In this document: positions 29,456 through 37,562 of the stretch, piece after piece
Numbering within the stretch: position 1 is the stretch's first letter
Layout of the letters: every line of letters begins with the position of its first letter
NCBI GenBank assembly: GCA_022825135.1
Contig: JAJDYN010000014.1
Coordinates: 62,001 to 126,000 of the forward strand
DNA: 64,000 nucleotides
Direction: 5' to 3'
Source: Gemmatimonadota bacterium
Lineage (GTDB): Bacteria > Gemmatimonadota > Gemmatimonadetes > Longimicrobiales > Gaopeijiaceae
The notes under the pieces: generated by a model
Database searches by the model: none
What the model was told of the DNA's origin: nothing
Seen by the model: only the letters and a program-made list of their open reading frames with translations
Translations under genes and position numbers: made by a program

Positions 29456-31058
29456 CCCCTCCCGCCCCGCTGGCCTGACTCCGGTGTTCGGCGCGGTGCT
29501 CGCGCTGTCCGCGGCGGGCGCGGCGCAGCCCGTCGGCGCTCAGGAGCGGCAGGTGGTATCGAACCGCGTGACCGTATCCGACGCCGATGCCACCCTGTCG
29601 CTCGAGTTCGATTCCGGGCCGGCCCTCGAGATCTCGTTTCAGAACGGCGAAGTCCGGATCGACGGCGAGGAGGTCGGGAGCTATCAGGCCGGTGGGGAGC
29701 TAGCGGCTTCGTGGCGGTCCCTGCTCTCCGAAGTCGTGCCGCTGGATGACGCACCCCTCGCCGAAGCGCTGCTCGCGTGGGAGCCCGGAGCGCCGTTGAC
29801 CGGTGACGCGCGCGCCGTCGCCGAGCGGGTCGACCGGGCGCTGCAGGAGGCACTCGCCGGTCCGCGGCCGACGGACGGCCGGACACCCCGGGTTTCGGGG
29901 AGCGCCGAGGTGGAAGGCATGGCACCGGCCCTGGTCCCCCCGCTGCTTCGGCTCCTGCTGCAACGAGGCCGGGTGCTGGAAGAGGCGCTCCAAGATGTCG
30001 ATCTGGCGGAACTGTCGCTTCATCTGGGCGAGGACGTGACCGTCGACGCCGGCACCGGGATCGAGGGGGCCCTGCTCGTGGTGGAGGGCGACGCCACCAT
30101 TTCCGGCGAAGTCGCCGGCGACGTGGTCGTGGTCGAGGGAACGTTGCGCATCGAGGATGACGCGTACATCGGGGGCGAGGTGCGCGTGATCGACGGACAG
30201 CTGGAGCGCGACGGGGGGACGGTGGAGGGCACCATCCTCACCGTGGATGCAGGCGACATCGCGGGAGCGGGGATGGCGCCGGATGGGGCGGCTTCGCGGG
30301 ACGAGGACAGCGCCCCGGCCTCCCGTCAGGGTGAAGCGCGCGCCCGGCTGCCTTTCCGCTACGTCACCTCCGGTCTGAGCGGTCTCTTCGGGGACGTGTT
30401 CTGGCTCGTCGTCATCCTGGCCGTGGGGACTGCGGTCGTCCACTTCGCCGGTGACCGGCTGCAGAACGTGGCGGAAGTGGTGAGAGCTGTTCCCGGACGG
30501 GCCGCGCTGGTCGGTCTGGCAGGCGGGTTCCTCCTTCTGCCCCTGTGGGTGCTGGGAGGTCTCGCTCTCCTTGTGTCGATCATCGGCATCCCCCTGCTGA
30601 TCGCCTGGCTGCCGCTCTTCCCCCTGGTCGCGCTCCTGGCCGGTGGGCTGGGATATCTGGCCGTGGCGAGCGTTGTCGGCGAGTGGCTGGCAGGCAAGGG
30701 CATTCCGGCCCTGGACCGCTTCCGGCCCTCGAACCGGCTGCACGTGCTGGCCGTCGGTCTGGCGGCGCTCGTTCTTCCATCCGCCCTTTCTCACGTCACG
30801 GAAATGGGCGGGCCAACGCTCGGCGCCTTTCTGAGCGGGCTGTTCACCCTCGTCGCGGTGGCTACCGCGATGATCGCGCTGATGCTCGGCTTCGGCGCCG
30901 TGCTGCTCACCGGAGCGGGCCGCACCTCCGACCCGGGCAGGATGGCGGCGACCTACGGCGGGGGAATTCGGGCGACGCGGGCCTGGACCCGGAGGCGTTC
31001 CCGGCGAGGCTCGGGCGAGAAGCCCGGACACGCCGACGACGGAGGCACCGGTGAGTAG
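29442..31058 (+). CDS. Exported bactofilin-like/membrane fusion protein
   Basis: 538 aa. After a signal peptide (VFGAVLALSAAGAAQPVGAQ) comes a soluble region, then a repetitive beta segment resembling bactofilin or polymer-forming domains (LGEDVTVDAGTGIEGALLVVEGDATISGEVAGDVVVVEG). The C-terminal half has four to six membrane helices (VFWLVVILAVGTAVVHF, GFLLLPLWVLGGLALLVSIIGIPLLIAWLPLF, LHVLAVGLAALVLP, LFTLVAVATAMIALMLGFGAVL) and a basic tail. It overlaps the anti-sigma gene by 14 nt, so it belongs to the sigma operon and is probably an envelope-stress component. No enzymatic motif is seen; function unknown. Confidence 0.75.
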   Translation: MFTTDPSRPAGLTPVFGAVLALSAAGAAQPVGAQERQVVSNRVTVSDADATLSLEFDSGPALEISFQNGEVRIDGEEVGSYQAGGELAASWRSLLSEVVPLDDAPLAEALLAWEPGAPLTGDARAVAERVDRALQEALAGPRPTDGRTPRVSGSAEVEGMAPALVPPLLRLLLQRGRVLEEALQDVDLAELSLHLGEDVTVDAGTGIEGALLVVEGDATISGEVAGDVVVVEGTLRIEDDAYIGGEVRVIDGQLERDGGTVEGTILTVDAGDIAGAGMAPDGAASRDEDSAPASRQGEARARLPFRYVTSGLSGLFGDVFWLVVILAVGTAVVHFAGDRLQNVAEVVRAVPGRAALVGLAGGFLLLPLWVLGGLALLVSIIGIPLLIAWLPLFPLVALLAGGLGYLAVASVVGEWLAGKGIPALDRFRPSNRLHVLAVGLAALVLPSALSHVTEMGGPTLGAFLSGLFTLVAVATAMIALMLGFGAVLLTGAGRTSDPGRMAATYGGGIRATRAWTRRRSRRGSGEKPGHADDGGTGE

Positions 31059-31068
31059 GAGTTCGCGG

Positions 31069-31944
31069 ATGAATCAGCGCGCACATCGAGAGCGGCGAGG
31101 CGCCGGGCTGGCGGGACTGCCCTGGGCGGCCATCGGAGGGCTGGCCTGCACGGCGACCGGGCTGACCGCCCAGGACTGGAGCACCGTGACGGCGTCCCGC
31201 CAGCTGGGTGGCGAGCGCGAGATGCACGTCCACGTCGAGTATGGAGCGGGCGTCCTCGACCTGCGTCCGGGAGAGCCGGGCACCCTCTACCGGATGGAGC
31301 TTCGATACGATCAGGATCTGATGGAGCCGCAAACCGAGTACGAGGACGGAGTCCTCGAGATCGGCATGGATCGCGTCGGGCGCGGCATCCGCATGGGTTC
31401 GCGCGACGGATCGGGGCGACTGGATCTGGAACTGTCGCCGGAAGTTTCCCTGTTGCTGGACCTGGAGTTCGGGGCGGCGCGGGCGGACCTCGATCTCGGA
31501 GGGCTCGCGATTCAGGAGTTGAGTGTCGAGACGGGAGCATCCGATACGCGAATCGAGGTGTCGACGCCCAATCCCGTGCAATTGGAACTCGCCTCGTTCG
31601 AGGCGGGCGCGGCAAACCTGGTCGCCAGCGGCCTCGGCAACCTCAACGCCGAACACATCCGGCTGGAGGCGAAGGCGGGCAAGGCGACCCTCGACTTCGA
31701 CGGGGAATGGCAGCGCGACGCCGAGGTGGATCTCGACCTTGACCTGGGTGCGGTGGAACTTCGCTTTCCGCGGGGGCTCGGCGTGCAGCTGGTGGTGGAC
31801 GCGCTTCTGACCTCCGTGGATGCCCAGGAAATGTTCAGACGGGGCGACAGCTACTTTTCCCCGGACTGGGATAGCGCCGAAACGCGGGTTACGATGGAGA
31901 TCGACGCGCACATCGGTGCGATCGACGTGGTCTGGACCCCGTGA
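31069..31944 (+). CDS. Exported protein, putative toast-rack/adhesin-like beta domain
   Basis: 291 aa. N-terminal signal peptide (GLPWAAIGGLACTATGLTAQ), then repeating short strands such as HVEYGAGVLDLRPGE, LELSPEVSLLLDLEFGAARADLDLGG and VDLDLDLGAVELRFPRGLGVQLVVDALLT, a beta-helix or toast-rack pattern like LiaF/PspC-associated proteins; this fold call is inference. Two starts have good ribosome binding sites: ATG 31069 (AGGAG, 7 nt) and GTG 31051 (GGAGG, 5 nt, overlapping the upstream stop). I prefer the ATG because it opens directly onto the signal peptide. Its first 55 bp resemble those of the M16 gene start at 23873 (see findings). Confidence 0.75.
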   Translation: MNQRAHRERRGAGLAGLPWAAIGGLACTATGLTAQDWSTVTASRQLGGEREMHVHVEYGAGVLDLRPGEPGTLYRMELRYDQDLMEPQTEYEDGVLEIGMDRVGRGIRMGSRDGSGRLDLELSPEVSLLLDLEFGAARADLDLGGLAIQELSVETGASDTRIEVSTPNPVQLELASFEAGAANLVASGLGNLNAEHIRLEAKAGKATLDFDGEWQRDAEVDLDLDLGAVELRFPRGLGVQLVVDALLTSVDAQEMFRRGDSYFSPDWDSAETRVTMEIDAHIGAIDVVWTP

Positions 31945-31993
31945 TGGACCGCATCATCGGCACGCGGGCGTTCGGCCCGGGGAGACGCTCGAC

Positions 31994-32224
31994 ATGATCA
32001 GCGCCCTGCTTACCCTCTTCGCCATCGGCCTGGTTACGCTGCTGGTCGTGGGCGTCCTGCTCGCGGTGGCGGGCACGGTGTTCTCCATCGGCTTCGGTCT
32101 GGCCAGCTTCCTGCTCTTCAAGGTCGCCCCGATCGCACTCCTCGGGTATGTGGTGCTCCGGCTCATCGCGCCCCGCAAGCGCAAGGAGCTGAGTGAAGCC
32201 GACCGCAAGTGGCTGGAAGGATAG
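31994..32224 (+). CDS. Small two-helix membrane protein
   Basis: 76 aa. Mostly hydrophobic (ALLTLFAIGLVTLLVVGVLLAVAGTVFSIGFGLASFLLFKVAPIALLGYVVLRLI), with a basic, polar tail RKRKELSEADRKWLEG. Start ATG at 31994 with GGAG 10 nt upstream. It is the last gene of the sigma operon and may be a small envelope-stress membrane factor like PspB/PspD-type proteins in size, but I see no specific family signature. Confidence 0.7.
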   Translation: MISALLTLFAIGLVTLLVVGVLLAVAGTVFSIGFGLASFLLFKVAPIALLGYVVLRLIAPRKRKELSEADRKWLEG

Positions 32225-32233
32225 CCGCGCAGG

Positions 32234-32458
32234 TCAGGCGGGTGGCCGAACCGGCGGTCGCCAGGCGATGACCTCTTCGATCTCGGCGATCAGGTCAGGG
32301 CCGGCGAACGCTCCCACCGGAGACGCGCCCACCATATCGAGATCGACGCCCCGGGCAAGCATCGGCGCAAGCGATTCGGGATAGTCGCGCACCATCACGT
32401 GGGCGGGCATCCGCCCGATTCGATCCGGGCCGACGCGCGGAAGCGGGGACCACCTCAA
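32234..32458 (-). CDS. Small ScdA-N/DUF1858-like protein
   Basis: 74 aa. The core MVRDYPESLAPMLARGVDLDMVGASPVGAF recalls the short helical domain at the N-terminus of ScdA/YtfE (DUF542) or DUF1858 (YPE...LARHGID), but it lacks the Cys residues those carry. TTG at 32458 overlaps the mrp stop as TTGA with GAGGGG 5 nt upstream; ATG at 32410 is an alternative, giving 58 aa. Position behind mrp and nifU suggests iron-sulfur metabolism. The family link is tentative. Confidence 0.55.
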   Translation of the reverse strand: MRWSPLPRVGPDRIGRMPAHVMVRDYPESLAPMLARGVDLDMVGASPVGAFAGPDLIAEIEEVIAWRPPVRPPA

Positions 32459-33630
32459 CCGGGCCCCTCGCGCAACGCCAACACCACCTGGTCGCAGATT
32501 CGGTTCAGCGCCTGAGCAACGGGTGAATCCGGCCGGTCCACCACCGTGGGCAGCCCGTCGTCGCCCGACCGCCGAACCGCGGGGTCCAGGGGCACGGCGC
32601 CCAGGAAGGGTACGCCCTGCTCCTTCGCCAGAACCTCCCCTCCGCCCGTGCCGAACACGTCCACCGGTTCGCCGCAGTGTGGACAGGCCATCCCGCTCAT
32701 GTTCTCGATGACGCCGATGATCCGCGTGTTGACGCGCTCGAACATCTTTATGCCGCGCCGGACGTCGGCGGTGGCCACACCCTGCGGCGTGGTGACCATG
32801 ATGGCCCCGTCGAGGTTGACGCTCTGCACCAGGGACAGCTGGGCATCGCCGGTCCCGGGGGGCATGTCGACCAGCATGACATCCAGGGTTCCCCAGCGCA
32901 CCTGCTCCAGGAACTGCTTCAGGACGCCCGCGATCAGCGGGCCGCGCATGATGGCCGGCTGTTCGTCGGCGAGCAGGAAGCCGAGGCTCATGAGCTTGAC
33001 GCCATGGGCCTGGAGCGGCTCGATCATCTCCTTGCCCTTGCCCCCGGACACGCTCGGCCGGCGGCGCTCGCCGAACATGATCGGGATGTCGGGGCCGTAG
33101 ATGTCGGCGTCCAGAAGTCCGACCCGCAGGCGGCGGCGGGCGAGCGCGGCGGCGAGGTTGGTGGTGACCATCGACTTGCCCACGCCGCCCTTGCCGGAAC
33201 TCACTGCCACCACGTAGCGGGTGTCGGCCAGGATGCCCGGCCGGGGGGTCGGCGCGGGTACCGAGCCCGGAACGAGGCGGGACCGCCCCGGCGGCGCGGG
33301 AGCCGGCGCGGGCGAGCCCGCAGGCGCGCCGGAGCCGGCAGGCGAGGGGGAGTCGGCGGACGCGGTCTGGCGGGACGGAGCGCTTTGGGGGAGCTGGACG
33401 TTGACCCGCACGCCGGAGACGCCGCGCACGCCTCCCGCGGCGGTACGGGCGGATTTCACAAGCGAACCGGGATCGTCGGTCTTCAGATGGAAGGCGAAGC
33501 GCACCAGCCCGCCGTCATCGATCTCAAGCTGCTGGACGTGTCCGCTGGAGACGATGTCGCGACCGCTGGCCGGGTGTCGCACCCCGGACAGGGCATTCGT
33601 TACCGCATCAATGAGAGTTTGGTGGGACAT
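32455..33630 (-). CDS. mrp: Mrp/ApbC iron-sulfur cluster carrier ATPase
   Basis: 391 aa. N-terminal MIP18/DUF59 domain (about residues 1-80: VTNALSGVRHPASGRDIVSSGHV), a long Pro/Ala/Ser linker (80-135), then the P-loop ATPase with deviant Walker A SSGKGGVGKSMVTTNLA, LDADIYGPDIPIMFG, VDMPPGTGDAQLSL and the cluster-binding CPHC. Assembles and transfers [4Fe-4S] clusters in the cytoplasm. It follows the NifU-like gene by 48 nt, and the two form an Fe-S unit with the small gene downstream. Confidence 0.95.
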   Translation of the reverse strand: MSHQTLIDAVTNALSGVRHPASGRDIVSSGHVQQLEIDDGGLVRFAFHLKTDDPGSLVKSARTAAGGVRGVSGVRVNVQLPQSAPSRQTASADSPSPAGSGAPAGSPAPAPAPPGRSRLVPGSVPAPTPRPGILADTRYVVAVSSGKGGVGKSMVTTNLAAALARRRLRVGLLDADIYGPDIPIMFGERRRPSVSGGKGKEMIEPLQAHGVKLMSLGFLLADEQPAIMRGPLIAGVLKQFLEQVRWGTLDVMLVDMPPGTGDAQLSLVQSVNLDGAIMVTTPQGVATADVRRGIKMFERVNTRIIGVIENMSGMACPHCGEPVDVFGTGGGEVLAKEQGVPFLGAVPLDPAVRRSGDDGLPTVVDRPDSPVAQALNRICDQVVLALREGPG

Positions 33631-33678
33631 GCCCCGCCCAGGCCAAGGTGCAGGTGGGATGTTGAAGTGCCCGTGGAA

Positions 33679-33909
33679 TCAGACGGCGGCTACCCTCGTA
33701 ACCCCCGGAACCCGGTCCTTCAGGCGCCGTTCGATGCCTTCTCTGAGGGTGAGCATGGAGATCGGGCAGCACTCGCACGCGCCCATCAGGCGCACCATGA
33801 CAACCCCTTCCGCCTCGTCGTAGTCGATCAACTCGACGTCGCCCCCGTCCTGGTGGATCGCGGGTCTCACGGTCTCGAGGACCTCCTCGATCTTCTCCGT
33901 CGCCAGCAT
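33679..33909 (-). CDS. NifU C-terminal domain protein
   Basis: 76 aa, a stand-alone NifU C-terminal (Nfu) domain that carries a [4Fe-4S] cluster between subunits. IEEVLETVRPAIHQDGGDVELI and the CxxC in LMGACECCPISMLTLREGIE are canonical; the motif contains an extra Cys (CECC). Start ATG at 33909 with AGGAG 10 nt upstream. A promoter-like pair (33982-34011) lies ahead, and a 7-bp hairpin (33938-33959) sits in the likely leader. Co-directional with mrp. Confidence 0.93.
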   Translation of the reverse strand: MLATEKIEEVLETVRPAIHQDGGDVELIDYDEAEGVVMVRLMGACECCPISMLTLREGIERRLKDRVPGVTRVAAV

Positions 33910-33981
33910 GATTGGTCGCTCTCCTCGCCCACCCGTCCGCGCTCTCGATCCCGAGCGCGAGCGGACTCCGAAATCGCTCGA

Positions 33982-34011
33982 AGTTTAGGCAGCGCGCGAG
34001 GTCGGGGTCAA
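33982..34011 (-). promoter_or_regulatory. Candidate promoter for nifU-like/mrp genes
   Basis: Minus strand -35 TTGACC (34011-34006, overlapping the stop of the flippase-like gene) and -10 TAAACT (33987-33982) with an 18-bp spacer. Between it and the nifU-like ATG a hairpin CGCGCTC/GAGCGCG (33938-33959) occurs; this could be a leader structure or the terminator of the upstream operon. Confidence 0.45.
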
Positions 34012-34943
34012 CCTTGCTTCGGCTCGGGCTGCGCCCGCGACCGCTGATGGAGCGCCCACAGGATGGCGGCGGGGATCACCTCTGCGGCGGTCATCCAGAG
34101 CCGGGCGGCGATTGCGAGCACGGTGGCCGGGCCGCTCCCGAGTGCGGGAGCGAGGATGGCGACCAGGAATCCTTCGCGGACGCCGACTCCCGCCGGCGCG
34201 AACAGCATCAGGTAGCCCGCCACGTACGCCGCCGCAAACGCTGAGCCGGCGTGAACGGGCGACAGCTCCATGCCCAGGCTCGCGGCGAGGATCCAGAAGG
34301 ATGCACCCATGGCCACCCAGGCCGCCGCCGCCTGCACCAGCCAGCGCAGCACCAGGGCGGCGGTCAGATTCGCGGGAGGGCGGGTCCGGACGATGCGAAA
34401 CCACAGGGCAACCGCCGCGCGGAACAGGGCGGGAACGGCCAGCACGAGCAGCATCAGGCCGGCCGCCACCCCGGCGCCGACCAGTCCCCAGCGCGGGAGC
34501 GGCGCGGGTCCTCCGGCGGGTGCCCCCAGCCCGATTGCGCCGGCGGCCAGCAGCCCCACGCCCTGCATGACCACGGCAGAGGTGGCCGAGACCGCCACGG
34601 GAACCCCCTTCCCCTTCGCCAGCGCGGCCATCCCGGCGATCGACCAGATCTTTCCGGGCACGTAGCGGCCCATGTTGGCGATCATGAAGATGCTCACGGC
34701 GTCGCCCGCAGACAGCCGCGGTCCGCCCAGCCCCGTCACCACCCGGCCCCAGATCAGGCCGCTGAGGGCATAGGCGGCGAGCAGCAGCAGCGTCGCGCCG
34801 GCGAGCGGGAGCAGGCGCGGGCGGGCGAGCACGTCCTGCCAGTCCCGCAGTTCGGCCACGGTCAGCCCCACCCGATCGAGGATGAACCAGGTGACGATGA
34901 CCGTGAGGGCGACGCGCGCCGCCAGGGAAAGCCACTTCTTCAG
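34008..34943 (-). CDS. Flippase-like LPG-synthase-type membrane protein, CTG start
   Basis: 311 aa, about eight membrane helices, of the lysylphosphatidylglycerol synthase TM region/UPF0104 family (YbhN-like). Seen: LTVIVTWFILDRVG, IFMIANMGRYVPGKIWSIAGM, FAAAYVAGYLMLFAPAGVGVREG and LWMTAAEVIPAAILWAL. The natural N-terminus KKWLSLAARVALTV is preceded by CTG at 34943, which overlaps the upstream stop as CTGA with GGAG 9 nt before; no ATG, GTG or TTG is in frame nearby upstream, and the next GTG would delete helix 1. Last gene of the GT2-YfhO-flippase unit; it may move a glycolipid, but the substrate is unknown. Confidence 0.85.
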   Translation of the reverse strand: MKKWLSLAARVALTVIVTWFILDRVGLTVAELRDWQDVLARPRLLPLAGATLLLLAAYALSGLIWGRVVTGLGGPRLSAGDAVSIFMIANMGRYVPGKIWSIAGMAALAKGKGVPVAVSATSAVVMQGVGLLAAGAIGLGAPAGGPAPLPRWGLVGAGVAAGLMLLVLAVPALFRAAVALWFRIVRTRPPANLTAALVLRWLVQAAAAWVAMGASFWILAASLGMELSPVHAGSAFAAAYVAGYLMLFAPAGVGVREGFLVAILAPALGSGPATVLAIAARLWMTAAEVIPAAILWALHQRSRAQPEPKQG

Positions 34944-37516
34944 GGCTTCGCACTCCGGGTCGCGCGGTGGGCCGACCAGATCCGCACCGCGTTCGCCGCG
35001 AGCAGCCCGGTCAGGACGATGAAGCCCAGCCAGAAGCTGCGCGCCACCACATCGGAGCGGTACCACAGTTCGACCTCGGATTCCCCCGCCGGCACGGGAA
35101 TGGCGCGCAGGGTGTGGTACGCGCGCAGCACGGGGGCGCCCTGGCCGTTCACGCGGGCGCGCCACGCGGGGTACCAGTTGTCCGCGATGGCGAGCAGCGC
35201 CGGAGCGGAGGAGCGGACGGCGAGCCTCATGCGGTCGGGACCGCGCTCCAGCCAGTCGACCTCTCCGGCAACGGGCGCTCCCGGCAGGTCGATCGGCGGA
35301 GGCTCCGTCAGGACCACTTCCGTTGCCGGGTCGAACGCCGGCGAGAGCATGTACGGCATCGCCTCGTCGTCGGATTTGACGACGGCGCTTCCGACCAGGC
35401 GCGCACGCGGAAGTCCGGCCTCCACGAAGACCGTCTCGTAGGCGCGGCCATCGGGCAGTTGCGTCCGGCTGAGGACACTCCCCTGCGGCGAGCTCCCCAT
35501 CTGCAGATCGGGCCACAGCAGGTAGCGCACGTTCAGCAGCCTGCGGATGTTCTCGCTGCCGTAGAGGTTCATCGGCTGTCCCGAGCCCACCATGCCGATG
35601 AGATCGCGATAGCGGGCCAGGTCGTTGGGATGGTGCCCCCCGGCGAGCTCGATGCCGTGCAGCGCGGGCATGAGGTCCTGGCCGGCGTTTCGGAAGGACA
35701 GCATGCGGTAGGGTTCGGAGCTGCCGGCTTCACGGTCCAGCACCGCCTGGATGTTGGCGTCCGGAGTCGCCCAGCGCTCGAAGTCGATGGTCTGGATGAA
35801 CACCCGGTCTATGCGGTAGGCGTCGGCCACGACCAGGGCGACGAGCGCGCCCAGAACGATCACGGGCCCCACGTACGCCCTCCGCAGCGCCCACACCGCC
35901 GCCGCCACGGCCCCGGCCAGAAAGACCGCAATCCAGGCACCGGTCCCGATGTAGGGCAGCGCGGCCGCCAGCGCCTGACGCTTGGCCTCGGCGATTCCGG
36001 GATACAGGACCGAGGTCCACAGAGACGTCAGCGCGCCCGCGGCGGCGAGCAGCGCAACGGCTCCCAGCACGCCGGTCGCAACCAGAACCAGCCGCTGGAC
36101 CCGCCTCCCCAGCTCGGGATCGCGCACGCAGGCGAAGATGCGGTCCACCCCCAGGGCCGCCAGCGTCGCCGCGCTGAACGCGACCAGGTAGGCCGCCTGC
36201 GACGGAGCCCGGAAGAGGCTGATGCCGGGCAGGAGTTCGTAGGCGATGCGCCAGACGGGCGTATGGGTGCCGAGAGCGAAGAGCACGGCGGTCCCCGCCA
36301 GCCCGGCAAGGAACCACCGCAGCCCGCGGCGGGGTCCGCCCACGAACGGGATCGCGGCAAGCAGGAGCAGCACCAGGCCCGCGTATTCGTGGTTGTGCTT
36401 GAACGGGTTGCGGCCCCAGTAGGTGTTGTCGGCCCAGCCTCCCGTACCGCTGATGTTGGCCCCCGAGAATTCGGGGACGACGAGGGCGAAGGCTTCCTCC
36501 GGGTGGAGCGACCAGGAACTGGACCACTCGAGGGCTGCCTGCTCATCGAGCGCTTCGGAGGTCGCGGTGCGCCGGGAGTCGGCGGTCACGTAGTCGATGG
36601 CCGGCAGGAGCTGGCCGCCGGTGATGAGCGCGCCGGTGATCGCCGCCGCGAGAAACAGCCCGAAGCGCGAGACCGCCCGGGAACGCGAGCCACCGCGCGG
36701 ATCGGCGGCGCTTGCCTCCCGGGCCCCGTCGTCCGCCGGAGGCACGGCTTCCGGACCCGTCCCCCGAAGGATCTGAACGCTCCGGAAGATCGCGAACAGC
36801 CCGGTGGCGCCGAACAGGAAGTACGCCGTCTGGAAGTGCGGTGTCAGGATGACGAGCGCGATCACCAGGGCCAGCCAGGTGAACGACCTGAGGCCGGGAC
36901 GCAGGAAGTGCCGCTCCGTCGCCCAGAACAGGAGCGGCGCCAGCGCGGTGACGAACATCTTGCCGTCATGGCCCGCGAACACGAGCCCGACGAAGACAGG
37001 GGCGAGCATGTAGCCGGTGCCGGCGACCAGCGCCGCCGCCCGGGAAGCCCCGAGCGCGCGCACCCACAGGAACATGCAGAAGCCCGCCGCCGCCACGTGA
37101 ATGACGAGCTTCCATCCGAGCGCCCGGTAGGGCTCCATGAGGATGAGCAGCAGGAGAGAAGGCGGATAGAAGGAATCGCCGCCGCTCAGCGCTTCCACGA
37201 ATGGCGTGCCGCCGAGGAACTGCGGTATCCACCCCGGGATCCGCCCCAGCTCCGCCAGGGCGCGGGCGTAGATGGCGCGGCTGGCGTAACCGCCGGACAG
37301 TGTGTCGCTCCCGTAGAGCATCGCGTCGCTGAAGATGAACGCGCGGAAGAGGAACACGGTAAGCCCGACGAAGACCGTCCACGGAAGCCAGCCGGGGATG
37401 GCGGGAGCGCCCGCGGAGGCCGGCGTCGCCCGCGAAAGAGCGGCCTCGCCGGCCGACCTTGTCTCTGCGCTCGGCTTTCGCGCCCGCTTTCGGCTGCGTC
37501 GCCGCTTCGCGCTCAT
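34940..37516 (-). CDS. YfhO family membrane protein
   Basis: 858 aa polytopic membrane protein of the YfhO family, GT-C-like proteins linked in some bacteria to glycosylation of lipoteichoic acid or other polymers. About 12 helices, the first at WTVFVGLTVFLFRAFIF, followed by the loop LYGSDTLSGGYASRAIYAR. A large C-terminal extracytoplasmic beta-rich part follows, with the last helix SFWLGFIVLTGLLAANAV. The start is ATG at 37516 with GGAG 8 nt upstream; the basic N-terminus MSAKRRRSRKRARK is cytoplasmic. It follows the GT2 gene by 46 nt, and its stop overlaps the flippase CTG start. Confidence 0.85.
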   Translation of the reverse strand: MSAKRRRSRKRARKPSAETRSAGEAALSRATPASAGAPAIPGWLPWTVFVGLTVFLFRAFIFSDAMLYGSDTLSGGYASRAIYARALAELGRIPGWIPQFLGGTPFVEALSGGDSFYPPSLLLLILMEPYRALGWKLVIHVAAAGFCMFLWVRALGASRAAALVAGTGYMLAPVFVGLVFAGHDGKMFVTALAPLLFWATERHFLRPGLRSFTWLALVIALVILTPHFQTAYFLFGATGLFAIFRSVQILRGTGPEAVPPADDGAREASAADPRGGSRSRAVSRFGLFLAAAITGALITGGQLLPAIDYVTADSRRTATSEALDEQAALEWSSSWSLHPEEAFALVVPEFSGANISGTGGWADNTYWGRNPFKHNHEYAGLVLLLLAAIPFVGGPRRGLRWFLAGLAGTAVLFALGTHTPVWRIAYELLPGISLFRAPSQAAYLVAFSAATLAALGVDRIFACVRDPELGRRVQRLVLVATGVLGAVALLAAAGALTSLWTSVLYPGIAEAKRQALAAALPYIGTGAWIAVFLAGAVAAAVWALRRAYVGPVIVLGALVALVVADAYRIDRVFIQTIDFERWATPDANIQAVLDREAGSSEPYRMLSFRNAGQDLMPALHGIELAGGHHPNDLARYRDLIGMVGSGQPMNLYGSENIRRLLNVRYLLWPDLQMGSSPQGSVLSRTQLPDGRAYETVFVEAGLPRARLVGSAVVKSDDEAMPYMLSPAFDPATEVVLTEPPPIDLPGAPVAGEVDWLERGPDRMRLAVRSSAPALLAIADNWYPAWRARVNGQGAPVLRAYHTLRAIPVPAGESEVELWYRSDVVARSFWLGFIVLTGLLAANAVRIWSAHRATRSAKP

Positions 37517-37562
37517 CGCTCCCGCTCCACCGTTCGACCTCCCCTCAGCCCGCACACGCCGC

